The notes beneath the pieces are model-generated. The model saw only the letters and a program-made list of their open reading frames with translations, did not search any database and was not told where the DNA came from. A stretch of DNA of 62,042 nt from a virus. The stretch lies in IMG/VR virus record IMGVR_UViG_3300027969_000107, positions 1 to 62,042 of that record; one strand, written 5' to 3'. This document shows positions 24,140 through 33,318 of this stretch, in pieces (position 1 is the first letter of the stretch; the number at the start of each line of letters is the position of its first letter). The translations under genes and the position numbers were made by a program.

Positions 24140-24862
24140 ATGACTGCTACTGTGATTATACCGACCACCGGTTCGGCTGAGGTTCACACCGCTATTAAAT
24201 CTGTATTGAATCAAACATATGATACCAAATGTTATGTTGTTTGTGATGGTCCTGAATATGTTCATGCTGTTAAAAATCATGTAAAGATTTTTGAGAGCCA
24301 TCCGAAATACAAAAATATTATGGTTTGTAATTTGCCTTTGAATGTGGGTGCCAGAGGTTTCTATGGCCACCGAGTTTATGCAGCTTTTACACACTTGATT
24401 GATACAAAATATGTAATGTGGTTAGACCAAGATAATTGGTTATATGAAAACCATGTTAAAAGTTGTATTGACACTATCGAAGCAACTAATCTAGACTGGT
24501 GTTATTCCCTACGACAAATACATAATAAGACCGGTGATTTTGTTTGCTTTGATGATTGTGAATCGTTAGGCAAATGGCAAACCTATCATGGCATACATCA
24601 CATAGATACAAATAGTTATTGCGTTAAGACAGAAATTGCAATAAAATTAGCAACCGCTTGGCATGGTGGTTGGGGTCAAGATAGAGTATTTTTGGCAACA
24701 ATTGCTCAACACTTCCCTAAATGGGATTGCACAGGCAACTATACAGTCCATTATCGTGTTGATGGTGGTCAAGGTTCTGTTACGGCAGATTTTTTTGAAA
24801 ATGGCAATAAAGTAATGTTTGAAAAATATAATGGAGTTTACCCATGGCGTCAAAAAGTTTAA
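24140..24862 (+). CDS. Glycosyltransferase family 2-like protein
   Basis: 240 residues. The N-terminus MTATVIIPTTGSAEVHTAIK and SVLNQTY are the GT2 nucleotide-sugar fold; MWLDQDNWLYENH provides the DxD-like metal site. First gene of an eight-gene glycan cluster with overlapping ends; it overlaps the next ORF by 19 bases. Confidence 0.82.
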   Translation: MTATVIIPTTGSAEVHTAIKSVLNQTYDTKCYVVCDGPEYVHAVKNHVKIFESHPKYKNIMVCNLPLNVGARGFYGHRVYAAFTHLIDTKYVMWLDQDNWLYENHVKSCIDTIEATNLDWCYSLRQIHNKTGDFVCFDDCESLGKWQTYHGIHHIDTNSYCVKTEIAIKLATAWHGGWGQDRVFLATIAQHFPKWDCTGNYTVHYRVDGGQGSVTADFFENGNKVMFEKYNGVYPWRQKV

Positions 24863-25692
24863 TAATCGGTGCATTTACTAATTACAACTACAATCAATTA
24901 AAACCATGGGTTGAATCGATTGATGAATGTGGTTTTACTGGCGATAAAGCCATGGTTGTTGGTAATGCTTCAGAAGAAACAATCGGTGAGTTAATCAAAC
25001 GAGATTTCATCATCATTAAGATGCATGATATTAAAGCACCAATTCATGTGGCTCGCTTTCTTTCAATCTACGACTTTCTTAAAAACACTTGGCAGAATTA
25101 TAGTCATGTGGTAACCACAGATGTCAAAGATGTTTACTTCCAAACAAATCCAATTGTATGGTTAGAATTAAATCTTAAAGGTAAAAAACTTGTTGCCGGT
25201 TCTGAAGGTATGAGATATGCAGACGAACCATGGGGTAATGAGAATCTTATGCAATCTTATGGACCATATGTTCATGAGCAGTTCAAAAATAATGAGATAT
25301 ACAATGTAGGAACAATCGGTGGTGTATCTGAGTATGTAAAAGATATGATGTTCAATATTCTATTCAATGCAATCAACCGACCCATTCCTATTTGTGACCA
25401 AGCGGTCTATAATGTTCTCATTCAGACACAACCATTCAAAGGTGTAACTTACTTTGCTAAACAATTAGATGGTTGGGCTTGTCAGGCTGGCACAACAGTT
25501 GACCCATCCAAGATTGAATCATTTAGACCACATCTATTAGAACCAGAACCAAAGTTTGAAGATGGCATTGTTAAGACATCATTAGGCAGAACATTTGCAA
25601 TTGTTCACCAATATGACCGAGTACCTGCATGGAAAGAACATATCAAACAAAAATATCAACAAGAAGAAATATTAACTTTTAGGACCGAATAA
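24844..25692 (+). CDS. Glycosyltransferase-like protein
   Basis: 282 residues. IIGAFTNYNYNQLKPWVESI, a VVTTDVKDVYFQTNP segment (DxxD/V site) and WGNENLMQSYGP are a pattern seen in bacterial and phage hexosyltransferases. Acceptor unknown. The start at 24844 lies inside the 3' end of the preceding gene. Confidence 0.72.
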   Translation: MASKSLIIGAFTNYNYNQLKPWVESIDECGFTGDKAMVVGNASEETIGELIKRDFIIIKMHDIKAPIHVARFLSIYDFLKNTWQNYSHVVTTDVKDVYFQTNPIVWLELNLKGKKLVAGSEGMRYADEPWGNENLMQSYGPYVHEQFKNNEIYNVGTIGGVSEYVKDMMFNILFNAINRPIPICDQAVYNVLIQTQPFKGVTYFAKQLDGWACQAGTTVDPSKIESFRPHLLEPEPKFEDGIVKTSLGRTFAIVHQYDRVPAWKEHIKQKYQQEEILTFRTE

Positions 25693-26219
25693 TGGACTTT
25701 GAAAAAGAATATCAAGATGCCTGTGTAAGAGATACAGACATACACGAACATTTACCAACAATATCCGTTTTAACTTCAGAGTGTAATCATGTAACCGAAC
25801 TTGGTGTTGGTTGGGCTCAAAGCACCCGTGCATTTCTACGACATGATATAGAATTGCATAGTTATGAATTTATGCCTCAACCGGGTATTCGTGAATTCTT
25901 TGAAGAAGCCAAAAATGCTGGTCGTAATGTAACGCTTCATGTTGATGACACTCGTAAAGTAGAAATTGCAGAAACCGATTTGATGTTGGTGGACAGTCTA
26001 CATATCTATGAGCAGGTACAAAAAGAATTAGAATTACACGCAGGTAAAGTTCGTAAATATCTTTTATTTCACGACACCACATTATTTGCTGACCGTGGTG
26101 AATTTGGTGGCAAGGGTATTTGGCCAGCGGTTCAAGAATTCATTGATTCTCATCCTGAATGGCAATTAGTTGAAAGACGGCACAATAATAATGGATTAAC
26201 TATTTTAAAGAGAGTATAA
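25692..26219 (+). CDS. Class I SAM methyltransferase-like protein (Methyltransf_24 type)
   Basis: 175 residues. ELGVGWAQSTRAF replaces the glycine-rich SAM loop, with LMLVDSLHIYEQVQKEL and LLFHDTTLFADRGEFGG as in cephalosporin-hydroxylase/methyltransferase-24 relatives. In a glycan cluster it may methylate a sugar. A second member of the family is at 57266. Confidence 0.72.
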   Translation: MDFEKEYQDACVRDTDIHEHLPTISVLTSECNHVTELGVGWAQSTRAFLRHDIELHSYEFMPQPGIREFFEEAKNAGRNVTLHVDDTRKVEIAETDLMLVDSLHIYEQVQKELELHAGKVRKYLLFHDTTLFADRGEFGGKGIWPAVQEFIDSHPEWQLVERRHNNNGLTILKRV

Positions 26220-27220
26220 TGAAAATCTTTATCACGGGAATTGCAGGTTTCCTAGGTAGTCACCTTGCAGATAGAATGTTGGAATTGGGACACGAAGTTA
26301 TTGGTAACGATACACTTATTGGTGGTTATCGTGATAATGTTCCAAAGAAAGCAAAGTTGTATGTTGTGGATTGTTGCGATATAGAAAAAATGACTTACAT
26401 CATGGAAGGTTGTGATATTGTTATACACTCAGCCGCTACTGCACACGAAGGACTTTCTGTATTCAGTCCTAGTTTTATTACCAAAAATATATTTGAAGCT
26501 TCTGTTGCAACAATCTCAGCTGCGGTACAAAACAAAGTAAAACGATTTGTATATTGCACATCGATGGCAAGATATGGTAATCAACCTCATCCTTTCACCG
26601 AAGATATGGCACCGAAACCAGTAGACCCTTATGGTGTTGCAAAAGTTGCTGGTGAAGATGTATTAAAGATTCTTGCTGAAACGCATGGCATGGAATGGAA
26701 CATTGCGGTGCCACATAACATCGTTGGTCCTCGTCAAAAGTTTGATGACCCTTTCCGTAATGTTATGAGTATCATGGCTAATCGTAATCTCCGTGGTTTA
26801 CCTGCAATCATCTATGGTGACGGCAATCAAACTCGTTGTTTCTCATATGTTGCTGACTGTATCAACTGTTTAGAGAAGATGGCATTGGATCCCAAAGTTG
26901 TTGGTGAGATTATCAACATTGGTCCTGATGACGGCACAATCTCAATCAAAGACTTGGCAGTATTGGTAGCCAAAGAAACCGGATTTGAAGGTAAAGCAAT
27001 TCATATGCCAGACCGACCAAGAGAAGTTAAACACGCTGATTGTTCTGCTGACAAGGCAAGATGGTTATTGCAATATGAAACTAAAACCACATTAGAGAAA
27101 TCTATCCAAGAAACTGTGGCATATATTAAGAAAAAAGGACCTAGACAATTTGATTATTCTTATCCTTTAGAAATCATTTCTGATAAAACTCCTAAAACTT
27201 GGAAAGATAGGTTAATGTAA
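26219..27220 (+). CDS. NAD-dependent epimerase/dehydratase (extended SDR)
   Basis: 333 residues. Rossmann motif TGIAGFLGSHLADRM (GxxGxxG), a CTSMARYGN catalytic Ser/Thr strand and catalytic Y-x-x-x-K in DPYGVAKVAGED. It is closest in layout to UDP-glucose 4-epimerase/GDP-mannose epimerases and probably supplies an activated sugar to the neighbouring transferases. Confidence 0.9.
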   Translation: MKIFITGIAGFLGSHLADRMLELGHEVIGNDTLIGGYRDNVPKKAKLYVVDCCDIEKMTYIMEGCDIVIHSAATAHEGLSVFSPSFITKNIFEASVATISAAVQNKVKRFVYCTSMARYGNQPHPFTEDMAPKPVDPYGVAKVAGEDVLKILAETHGMEWNIAVPHNIVGPRQKFDDPFRNVMSIMANRNLRGLPAIIYGDGNQTRCFSYVADCINCLEKMALDPKVVGEIINIGPDDGTISIKDLAVLVAKETGFEGKAIHMPDRPREVKHADCSADKARWLLQYETKTTLEKSIQETVAYIKKKGPRQFDYSYPLEIISDKTPKTWKDRLM

Positions 27221-27999
27221 TGGCATCTATATCATTTCTTCATTTGGCTTCGGCTGGTAAATCAATATCAACAGAAAAAGTTGTTAGTAACATTAGACAA
27301 TATCATCCAGATGCTTATTATTTTTTGGGATCTGATGCTGCTGATGATTTATCGGATATTGCCAAACAATACAATTTAGATTATCATTATTTCGATGATA
27401 AGTTGGGATATCCAACACAACCTTTTGGTTACAGAAAAGAAAAGGTATTATTGTGGTTGGAACGATTTCATTATGCCTGTGAAAATTGTAACACATCACA
27501 TATAATGATGGTAGAAGATGATGTTTGGATTAAAAAACCTATTACAGTAAAAGATGAATGGGAGATGTCTTGCCATAAGATTAGTCATGGTAATCGTTTT
27601 CCTCCTGCTGTATTAGATATCATGGAACAATTTTCTGGTGTAAAACCTAAAACCGATTTCTATGGTGGCGGCGGTGGTTCAATTTACAATGTCAAAACAT
27701 TTTTAAAGAACTACACAAGAATGACCGCATTGATTGATGATAAGTGGGATTACATACAAGACAATCATTATCCTACGATTGGTTGGATGGACTGTTTAAT
27801 GGTCGCATACTATTTCTTTTGTGGTAAAAATTATACAGAGAATCCTCATATGACAGATACACACCATCACCAAAAAGGATTTGATTTTGATAAATTTGTA
27901 GAAGAACAGCCAGAACACATTGAAATAGTTAATAACTATAAAAAGTATTACTGGCCTAATGAAAATGAAGTTATAACATTTAATACAGAATCAATATGA
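27220..27999 (+). CDS. Glycosyltransferase-like protein
   Basis: 259 residues. MMVEDDVWIKKPI gives an acidic metal motif, followed by FYGGGGGSIYNV and TIGWMDCLMVAYY. Consistent with a GT-A fold enzyme; no precise family. Overlaps the next gene by four bases. Confidence 0.65.
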   Translation: MASISFLHLASAGKSISTEKVVSNIRQYHPDAYYFLGSDAADDLSDIAKQYNLDYHYFDDKLGYPTQPFGYRKEKVLLWLERFHYACENCNTSHIMMVEDDVWIKKPITVKDEWEMSCHKISHGNRFPPAVLDIMEQFSGVKPKTDFYGGGGGSIYNVKTFLKNYTRMTALIDDKWDYIQDNHYPTIGWMDCLMVAYYFFCGKNYTENPHMTDTHHHQKGFDFDKFVEEQPEHIEIVNNYKKYYWPNENEVITFNTESI

Positions 28000-28793
28000 A
28001 CGACATAACAATAGTCACCGCTTTCTTTGATATTGGTCGTGGTGATTGGACACCAGACAAAGGATTACCACACTATTTACATAGAACGACCAAAACATAT
28101 CTTGACCGATTTAGTCATATGGCTAAATTGGAAAATCCTATGGTTGTTTATACATCAAAAGATTTGGTTGATGAGGTAAAATTTCTCAGACAGGATAGAC
28201 CTACTGACATACTCACAATTGATTTTCCTAATAGTTTTCAAAAACTAAGAGATGAGATTACCAGAGTTCAAAAAGACTCAGAATATCAAGCTAAAATAAA
28301 TCCCGCACAAGCAAAAAATCCAGAGTATTGGAATGCTGACTATGTTCTCGTCAATTTTTTAAAGTCATCTTTTGTTACAAGAGCTTTACAATCTAATCTT
28401 ATTAATACTGATTTGGTTGCTTGGATGGATTTCGGATACTGTAGAGACCTATCTACACTTAATGATGTTAAACATTGGCAATATCCTTTTGCCAAAGATA
28501 AAATACACTTTTTCAATTTAAAAGATTGGCAAGAAGGCACATTCATTGAGAATGTTATTTTCAATAATGATGTTCACATTACAGGTCCATGTATTGTTGC
28601 GGGTAAAGATATGTGGCAAACACTAGAGCATTTAGTTCACCATAGTGTAGACCAATTACTTAAAAATAATTTAATAGATGATGACCAAACCATCTTATTG
28701 ATGTCGTATTTACAAAAACCAGAATTGTTTGAATTGCATAAAGTATCAGCTGATGATTGGTTTGTTGCTTTTAAGGATTATAATGAAAATTAA
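27996..28793 (+). CDS. HtrL/YibB-like glycosyltransferase family protein
   Basis: 265 residues. The start MNDITIVTAFFDIGRGDW and the core TDLVAWMDFGYCRD, then ITGPCIVAGKDMW match the HtrL_YibB family linked to lipopolysaccharide and surface glycans. Overlaps its neighbours on both sides. Confidence 0.75.
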   Translation: MNDITIVTAFFDIGRGDWTPDKGLPHYLHRTTKTYLDRFSHMAKLENPMVVYTSKDLVDEVKFLRQDRPTDILTIDFPNSFQKLRDEITRVQKDSEYQAKINPAQAKNPEYWNADYVLVNFLKSSFVTRALQSNLINTDLVAWMDFGYCRDLSTLNDVKHWQYPFAKDKIHFFNLKDWQEGTFIENVIFNNDVHITGPCIVAGKDMWQTLEHLVHHSVDQLLKNNLIDDDQTILLMSYLQKPELFELHKVSADDWFVAFKDYNEN

Positions 28794-29514
28794 AATTGAT
28801 TGTACCGCCAATCTAGGTGATTTTTGTAATGCACTACCTGTAATCTCAGGTATCTCAAAATATAAAAATGAAAAGATTCATCTCATTATCAGACCAGAGA
28901 TGCGTAAGTTTAATGGTATTAAAGAGTTTTTAAAATATCAACCAATGATTGAAGATGTCGATTTCTCCGATGATTTATTGACTTTTGGTGACATTATGAC
29001 TATCAGTTCATGGACACGCATGGACCAAGAAGATTCAAATCGTCCTATTGAGACCTGTCGTTATGAGAATTGGGTAAATGATAATTACAGAATGTTATTT
29101 GAAGTTGATGATGATTTTGAGATTCAAGTTTTCCCAATGTTTGTTGATGATTTCAATGATAAAACTATTATTGGTGATAGATGGTCTGCAAAACAAGATC
29201 CTAGTGTTGATGCAAGACGATACACCAATGTAATTGAGAATGGTGCAAATCTTGATAAAGACAAAGTTGTATATATGGACTACTCAAAGCCATTAATGTA
29301 TAATTGCAATCTTATCAAACAGAATCCTAATCCATTTATTACTACATTCACAGGCATTGGTATTATTGCTGACCTAATGAATAAAGAAACAATCGTTGGT
29401 TGGGACGAAGATATGAGGACTTGGGATGGCCATCCTGTTGAGTTTGATTTTAAACGACACTATTATGGTAATCGTAAATCAAAATTAGTTTATGTGAAAG
29501 ATATTACACTATGA
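28783..29514 (+). CDS. GT9-like protein (N-terminal half type)
   Basis: 243 residues from ATG 28783 (MKIKIDCTANLGDFCNALPV). LGDFCNALPVISGISKY recalls the LGD...LP start of heptosyltransferase-type GT9 enzymes. Overlaps the previous stop and the next start. With the 29511 product it may act as a split or paired transferase; that is inference. Confidence 0.55.
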   Translation: MKIKIDCTANLGDFCNALPVISGISKYKNEKIHLIIRPEMRKFNGIKEFLKYQPMIEDVDFSDDLLTFGDIMTISSWTRMDQEDSNRPIETCRYENWVNDNYRMLFEVDDDFEIQVFPMFVDDFNDKTIIGDRWSAKQDPSVDARRYTNVIENGANLDKDKVVYMDYSKPLMYNCNLIKQNPNPFITTFTGIGIIADLMNKETIVGWDEDMRTWDGHPVEFDFKRHYYGNRKSKLVYVKDITL

Positions 29515-30227
29515 TTATCAATATTGAACCTGGAACTTTTGGCACAGTTCGAAATGGAGATATGATTGCTGTTGCGAATGTCTTGGAACATATCAGAAAA
29601 ACAAATAACAATCCTACAATACAGTTTCATTTGAAACCAGGAAATGTTAGCTCAGACACACATTGTCAAACATTTTATGAGATAATGTTGAAGATGACTA
29701 ATTATTTTTCAACAGAACCGGGTGAACAATCATTGCCTTGGAGAAAAGTAAATGTTTGGGATTTCAGAGATATATGTGGTGATTTGATAAAAATACCAAA
29801 TAATGCACCGATGGAAAAGAAGATTGCTGTATTTCCATTATTTGATGCACCATATAATCAATGGCGTAACTGGCCAAAGAATGTATATGAACAGATTATT
29901 GCCAAGTATTCTACTGAAGAATATAAAGATTATGAAAAAGTAATCTGTAAAAAAGGCGAATCAACCGAAGGTTGCCCATTTGAGGGTTGGCGGTATTCTA
30001 CCAATTTTGTGCAGAATTATTACCACATTACCACAGCGGAAATCTTTGTTGGTGGTGATACTGGTTCTAGCCACTTTGCATGGGCGCTTGACAAAGGACC
30101 TAAAGACCTGATATACTATGGATCCAGTCGAGCATTAGTTCATACCCTACCATTCTATTTACTTCAAGGAAAAGGTCGTATGGCCAATTATTGGTTGGAT
30201 TTTGAAGGTACAAAATGGAATAATTAA
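29511..30227 (+). CDS. GT9/heptosyltransferase-like protein
   Basis: 238 residues. GTVRNGDMIAVANVLEHIR at the N-terminus and AEIFVGGDTGSSHFAWAL near residue 190 correspond to the sugar-nucleotide binding GDTGxxH motif of GT9. Last gene of the glycan cluster; no obvious terminator follows before the late promoter. Confidence 0.62.
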   Translation: MIINIEPGTFGTVRNGDMIAVANVLEHIRKTNNNPTIQFHLKPGNVSSDTHCQTFYEIMLKMTNYFSTEPGEQSLPWRKVNVWDFRDICGDLIKIPNNAPMEKKIAVFPLFDAPYNQWRNWPKNVYEQIIAKYSTEEYKDYEKVICKKGESTEGCPFEGWRYSTNFVQNYYHITTAEIFVGGDTGSSHFAWALDKGPKDLIYYGSSRALVHTLPFYLLQGKGRMANYWLDFEGTKWNN

Positions 30228-30279
30228 GCCACTATGTATCGAAGCCAATCTTTCTAAGAATTGAGCTCAAGAACCAAGA

Positions 30280-30299
30280 AGTTGTATAAATAAGCAACT
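30280..30299 (+). promoter_or_regulatory. Late promoter TATAAATA within an inverted repeat
   Basis: TATAAATA (30285-30292) is bracketed by AGTTG (30280-30284) and CAACT (30295-30299). It opens the block of putative capsid-targeted proteins. Confidence 0.82.
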
Positions 30300-30336
30300 G
30301 GCAATCAAAGTGTATTGCAAATCAGAAGGAAATTCA

Positions 30337-31527
30337 ATGTTATCATTTAAGTCATTCTTAACGGAGGAATCTGAACAAGGTTCTGAACTTAAACATATTC
30401 ATCATGCGGAAGATAGGCCTTTGATGCACGGCCACGCAGGTTTTGAACACGCCCATGCAGCTTTGATGAAAGCTCATGCACACATGACTGGTGGTCATAA
30501 GAATACCAATTTAACGATGAAATATGATGGTTCTCCATCAATCGTTTTTGGTCATCACCCCAAAAATGGTAAATTCTTTGTTGCAACCAAATCTGCTTTT
30601 AATAAGAATCCAAAGATTAACCATACAGAAAAAGATATTGACAAGAATCATGGTCATGCTCCTGGTTTAGCAAAAACACTCAAACACGCATTAAAACATT
30701 TACCAAAAGTAACACCAAAAGAAGGTGTATTCCAAGGTGACCTAATGCATCATGCTGATACAAAGCATTTACATGAAGGTTATATTGTAGAAGCGAAAGG
30801 TGATGTTTCTTTTACTCCAAATACAATCACTTATACTGCCAAAGGTAAAGAAGCAGAAAAAATAAAACGCTCTAAGGTTGGTGTGGTGGTTCACCACCAG
30901 TATAGTAATGATATGAAACACGCTTCACCTCATGTAGATACGTCAAAGTTTAAAGAACATCCAGATGTTCATATTCACGGTGCAGAACATGATACAAGTA
31001 AAGTAAAACATTCTGCTGAGAATGAGAAACACTTTCAAAAACACATGGCTGCAGCTAAAGAAATCCACGACACTCATGGTCACAAGATGTATGATGCGAT
31101 TCATCCAAAACATGGCGGAGAAACTGGCCACCTGTCAACCTACATAAACAAGACAGTAAGACATGACGAAGTGCCAAGTGTTAAAGGCTTTAAAGAACAT
31201 TTACACGACATTCATGCAAAACAGGCTGCCAAAGTAAAAACTGAGAAATCCAAGTCTGAAAAGACCAAAGAAGGTGCCTCACAGATTGCTCATGTTGAAA
31301 AACACAAAGCACATTATGGTAATTTGTTTGCTATGCATCACCATTTACATCAAGCTAAAAATGCTTTGGTTAAATCACTAGAAACACATGAAGGACATTA
31401 CCAACATCACATTGAAGGTAAGAAGTCTAAACCTGAAGGTTTTGTAGTTCACCACGATAATCAACCAACCAAATTGGTTAATCGTGCTGAGTTTGCTAAA
31501 CAAAATTTATTAAAAGTTAGAAAATGA
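30337..31527 (+). CDS. His-rich protein with nucleotidyltransferase/ligase-like motifs; CTS-like N-terminus
   Basis: 396 residues from ATG 30337 (AGAAGGA ribosome-binding site). The N-terminus MLSFKSFLTEE resembles the T4 capsid-targeting sequence with an L-x-E cleavage site. TMKYDGSPSIVFG contains K-x-D-G, the adenylation motif of covalent nucleotidyltransferases; GVFQGDLM may be motif III, and EGFVVHH...KLVNRAEF resembles motifs IV-V of RNA/DNA ligases. Histidine content is extreme. Late expression and the CTS suggest a packaged internal protein; ligase activity is untested. Confidence 0.7.
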   Translation: MLSFKSFLTEESEQGSELKHIHHAEDRPLMHGHAGFEHAHAALMKAHAHMTGGHKNTNLTMKYDGSPSIVFGHHPKNGKFFVATKSAFNKNPKINHTEKDIDKNHGHAPGLAKTLKHALKHLPKVTPKEGVFQGDLMHHADTKHLHEGYIVEAKGDVSFTPNTITYTAKGKEAEKIKRSKVGVVVHHQYSNDMKHASPHVDTSKFKEHPDVHIHGAEHDTSKVKHSAENEKHFQKHMAAAKEIHDTHGHKMYDAIHPKHGGETGHLSTYINKTVRHDEVPSVKGFKEHLHDIHAKQAAKVKTEKSKSEKTKEGASQIAHVEKHKAHYGNLFAMHHHLHQAKNALVKSLETHEGHYQHHIEGKKSKPEGFVVHHDNQPTKLVNRAEFAKQNLLKVRK

Positions 31528-33317
31528 AATCGTTTTTAGAACTAGTCGAAGAAACAAAACAAGGTGAAAAACACCATGTGATGACCTTTGGTCGCATGAA
31601 TCCTCCAACCACAGGTCATTTGAAGTTAATTGACAAGGTTAAGGAAGTAGCAGCTAAACACAATGCCTCACATTCTGTTGTAACTTCACACTCCCAAGAT
31701 TCTAAGAAGAATCCATTATCAGCTGAACAGAAAATTAAACACCTTAAAAGGTATTCTCCAGGTACACACTTTGAGGCATCTTCCAAAGAACATCCAACAT
31801 TCCTACATCATGCAGCCGAATTACATAAGAAAGGTGTAACACATCTTCATATGGTTGCTGGTTCTGACCGTGTTGATGAGTATAAAAAGAAATTACACCA
31901 ATACAATGGTACACACAAAGGTGCGTTGTACCATTTCAAAAAGATTACTGTCCATTCAGCAGGTCAAAGAGATCCTGATGCCGAAGGTTCAACTGGTATG
32001 TCTGGTACCAAAATGCGAGCTCATGCCGCTTCTGGTAATGCAAAAGAATTCAAAAAAGGTGTGCCAGAACACGTTTCAGATAAACACGCAAAAGAACTTA
32101 TGCATGATACCCGTAAGGGTATGGGGTTACATGAAAACTTTAATCGTGGTCTATTCAAAGCCATCTTTGTAACCGGTGGACCTGGTTCTGGCAAAGATAT
32201 CATTATCCGTGAATCAATACCAGAAGCTCGTGCCGTGGAACTTAACGCCAATCAAGCCTATGATTACCTTGCTGATAAACAAAAACTATCTGAAAAAACC
32301 AGTGATTTCCGCAGAGAAGCCATTCGGAATCGTGGTCCTTTAATTATCAACGGACCAGCAGATAGTATTGACAAAATCAACTATATCAAAGAGGAATTAG
32401 AAGATTTAGGTTATTCCAGTATGATGATATTTGTGAATACCACAAATGAAGTAAGTCAAGAAAGAAATACTAAACTGTCCCGTATGATGGTCGAATCCAT
32501 TCGATACGACAAATGGACACAAGCTCAGAAAAATAAAAATCTCTTTGCCGAATCTTTTGACAATTTCGTGCAGATAGACAATACGGGCTCACTTGAATCC
32601 ATTGAGGAAGATATAACTCAAACTTACCTAAATATTCATAACTTCATTGAAGGTAGGACCTATGGAGATGTGTCTTTGTCGTGGTTAGAAAAGCACGGTA
32701 AGTTAAATAAAAGTGATAATTTAATTAAGGAAGAAAAAAATGTTCAAAGCGCTAGTAAATTTACTAAAATTAAAACCAATCCAGAACTCAAAGCCCCTGG
32801 ACTCGACAGCATCCCAGCCGACAACAGACCAAACGACTCCAACGGAGATGACATCAAGTGGAACTCCAACAGTAAGCGAAAAACCTTCATCTTCCGCACC
32901 TACAGCGAAGCCCAAGAACCAACGCTCACCGTCAACCCGCAGCCGAAAGAAACCAACTTCTCCAAAGACAAAGAGCAAGTAAAGAAGAAACGAATAGTAG
33001 ATGCTCCAACCGTAAGTCAAAGACTACGGAACACCGCAGGTGTGGGGCCAGAATTTGATACACGCCAACAAGGAACAGTATATCCTATGTCAGGTCTAGG
33101 CGATGTAACATACAGAGAACAAAAAGAATTTAGTAGTTTTAGAAAAACAATTAAAGAATATAATGGTTTTCAAAATGACATTTCTATACCTGACATGGGT
33201 GTAGGTGGAACTTTGAATGGCGCTACTAATTTTGAACCAATGCAATCATATAAAGATGCAAATAGAAATATTGGCACCCAAATAAAAATTAAAAAGAAAA
33301 AGAAACAGGAGAAATAA
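31524..33317 (+). CDS. NMNAT/cytidylyltransferase-like domain fused to P-loop kinase; CTS-like N-terminus
   Basis: 597 residues. After MKSFLELVEE, a nucleotidyltransferase domain (about 15-190) shows FGRMNPPTTGHLKLI (HxGH variant TTGH) and STGMSGTKMRAHAASG (ISxTxxR-like). A P-loop domain (about 210-370) has FVTGGPGSGKD. The C-terminal 220 residues are unassigned, with EFDTRQQGTVYPMSGLGDVT. NAD-related or nucleotide chemistry is inferred. Overlaps the preceding gene by four bases and is under the same late promoter. Confidence 0.78.
   Translation: MKSFLELVEETKQGEKHHVMTFGRMNPPTTGHLKLIDKVKEVAAKHNASHSVVTSHSQDSKKNPLSAEQKIKHLKRYSPGTHFEASSKEHPTFLHHAAELHKKGVTHLHMVAGSDRVDEYKKKLHQYNGTHKGALYHFKKITVHSAGQRDPDAEGSTGMSGTKMRAHAASGNAKEFKKGVPEHVSDKHAKELMHDTRKGMGLHENFNRGLFKAIFVTGGPGSGKDIIIRESIPEARAVELNANQAYDYLADKQKLSEKTSDFRREAIRNRGPLIINGPADSIDKINYIKEELEDLGYSSMMIFVNTTNEVSQERNTKLSRMMVESIRYDKWTQAQKNKNLFAESFDNFVQIDNTGSLESIEEDITQTYLNIHNFIEGRTYGDVSLSWLEKHGKLNKSDNLIKEEKNVQSASKFTKIKTNPELKAPGLDSIPADNRPNDSNGDDIKWNSNSKRKTFIFRTYSEAQEPTLTVNPQPKETNFSKDKEQVKKKRIVDAPTVSQRLRNTAGVGPEFDTRQQGTVYPMSGLGDVTYREQKEFSSFRKTIKEYNGFQNDISIPDMGVGGTLNGATNFEPMQSYKDANRNIGTQIKIKKKKKQEK
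32740..32982 (+). CDS. Possible overlapping reading frame
   Basis: An 80-codon frame inside the 31524 gene with its own AAGGAAG site 8-13 bases before ATG. The product is Ser/Thr/Pro-rich with a basic tail (ends KKPTSPKTKSK). The region is conspicuously C-rich compared with flanks, which can result from dual coding. The alternative is a by-chance open frame in a low-complexity linker. Confidence 0.25.
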   Translation: MFKALVNLLKLKPIQNSKPLDSTASQPTTDQTTPTEMTSSGTPTVSEKPSSSAPTAKPKNQRSPSTRSRKKPTSPKTKSK

Positions 33318-33318
33318 A

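Noticed and set aside
32721-33020. Minus-strand 99-codon frame in the NMNAT-like gene
   Set aside because: Opposite strand to a complete late gene, with no promoter or ribosome-binding site; produced by the C-rich stretch.
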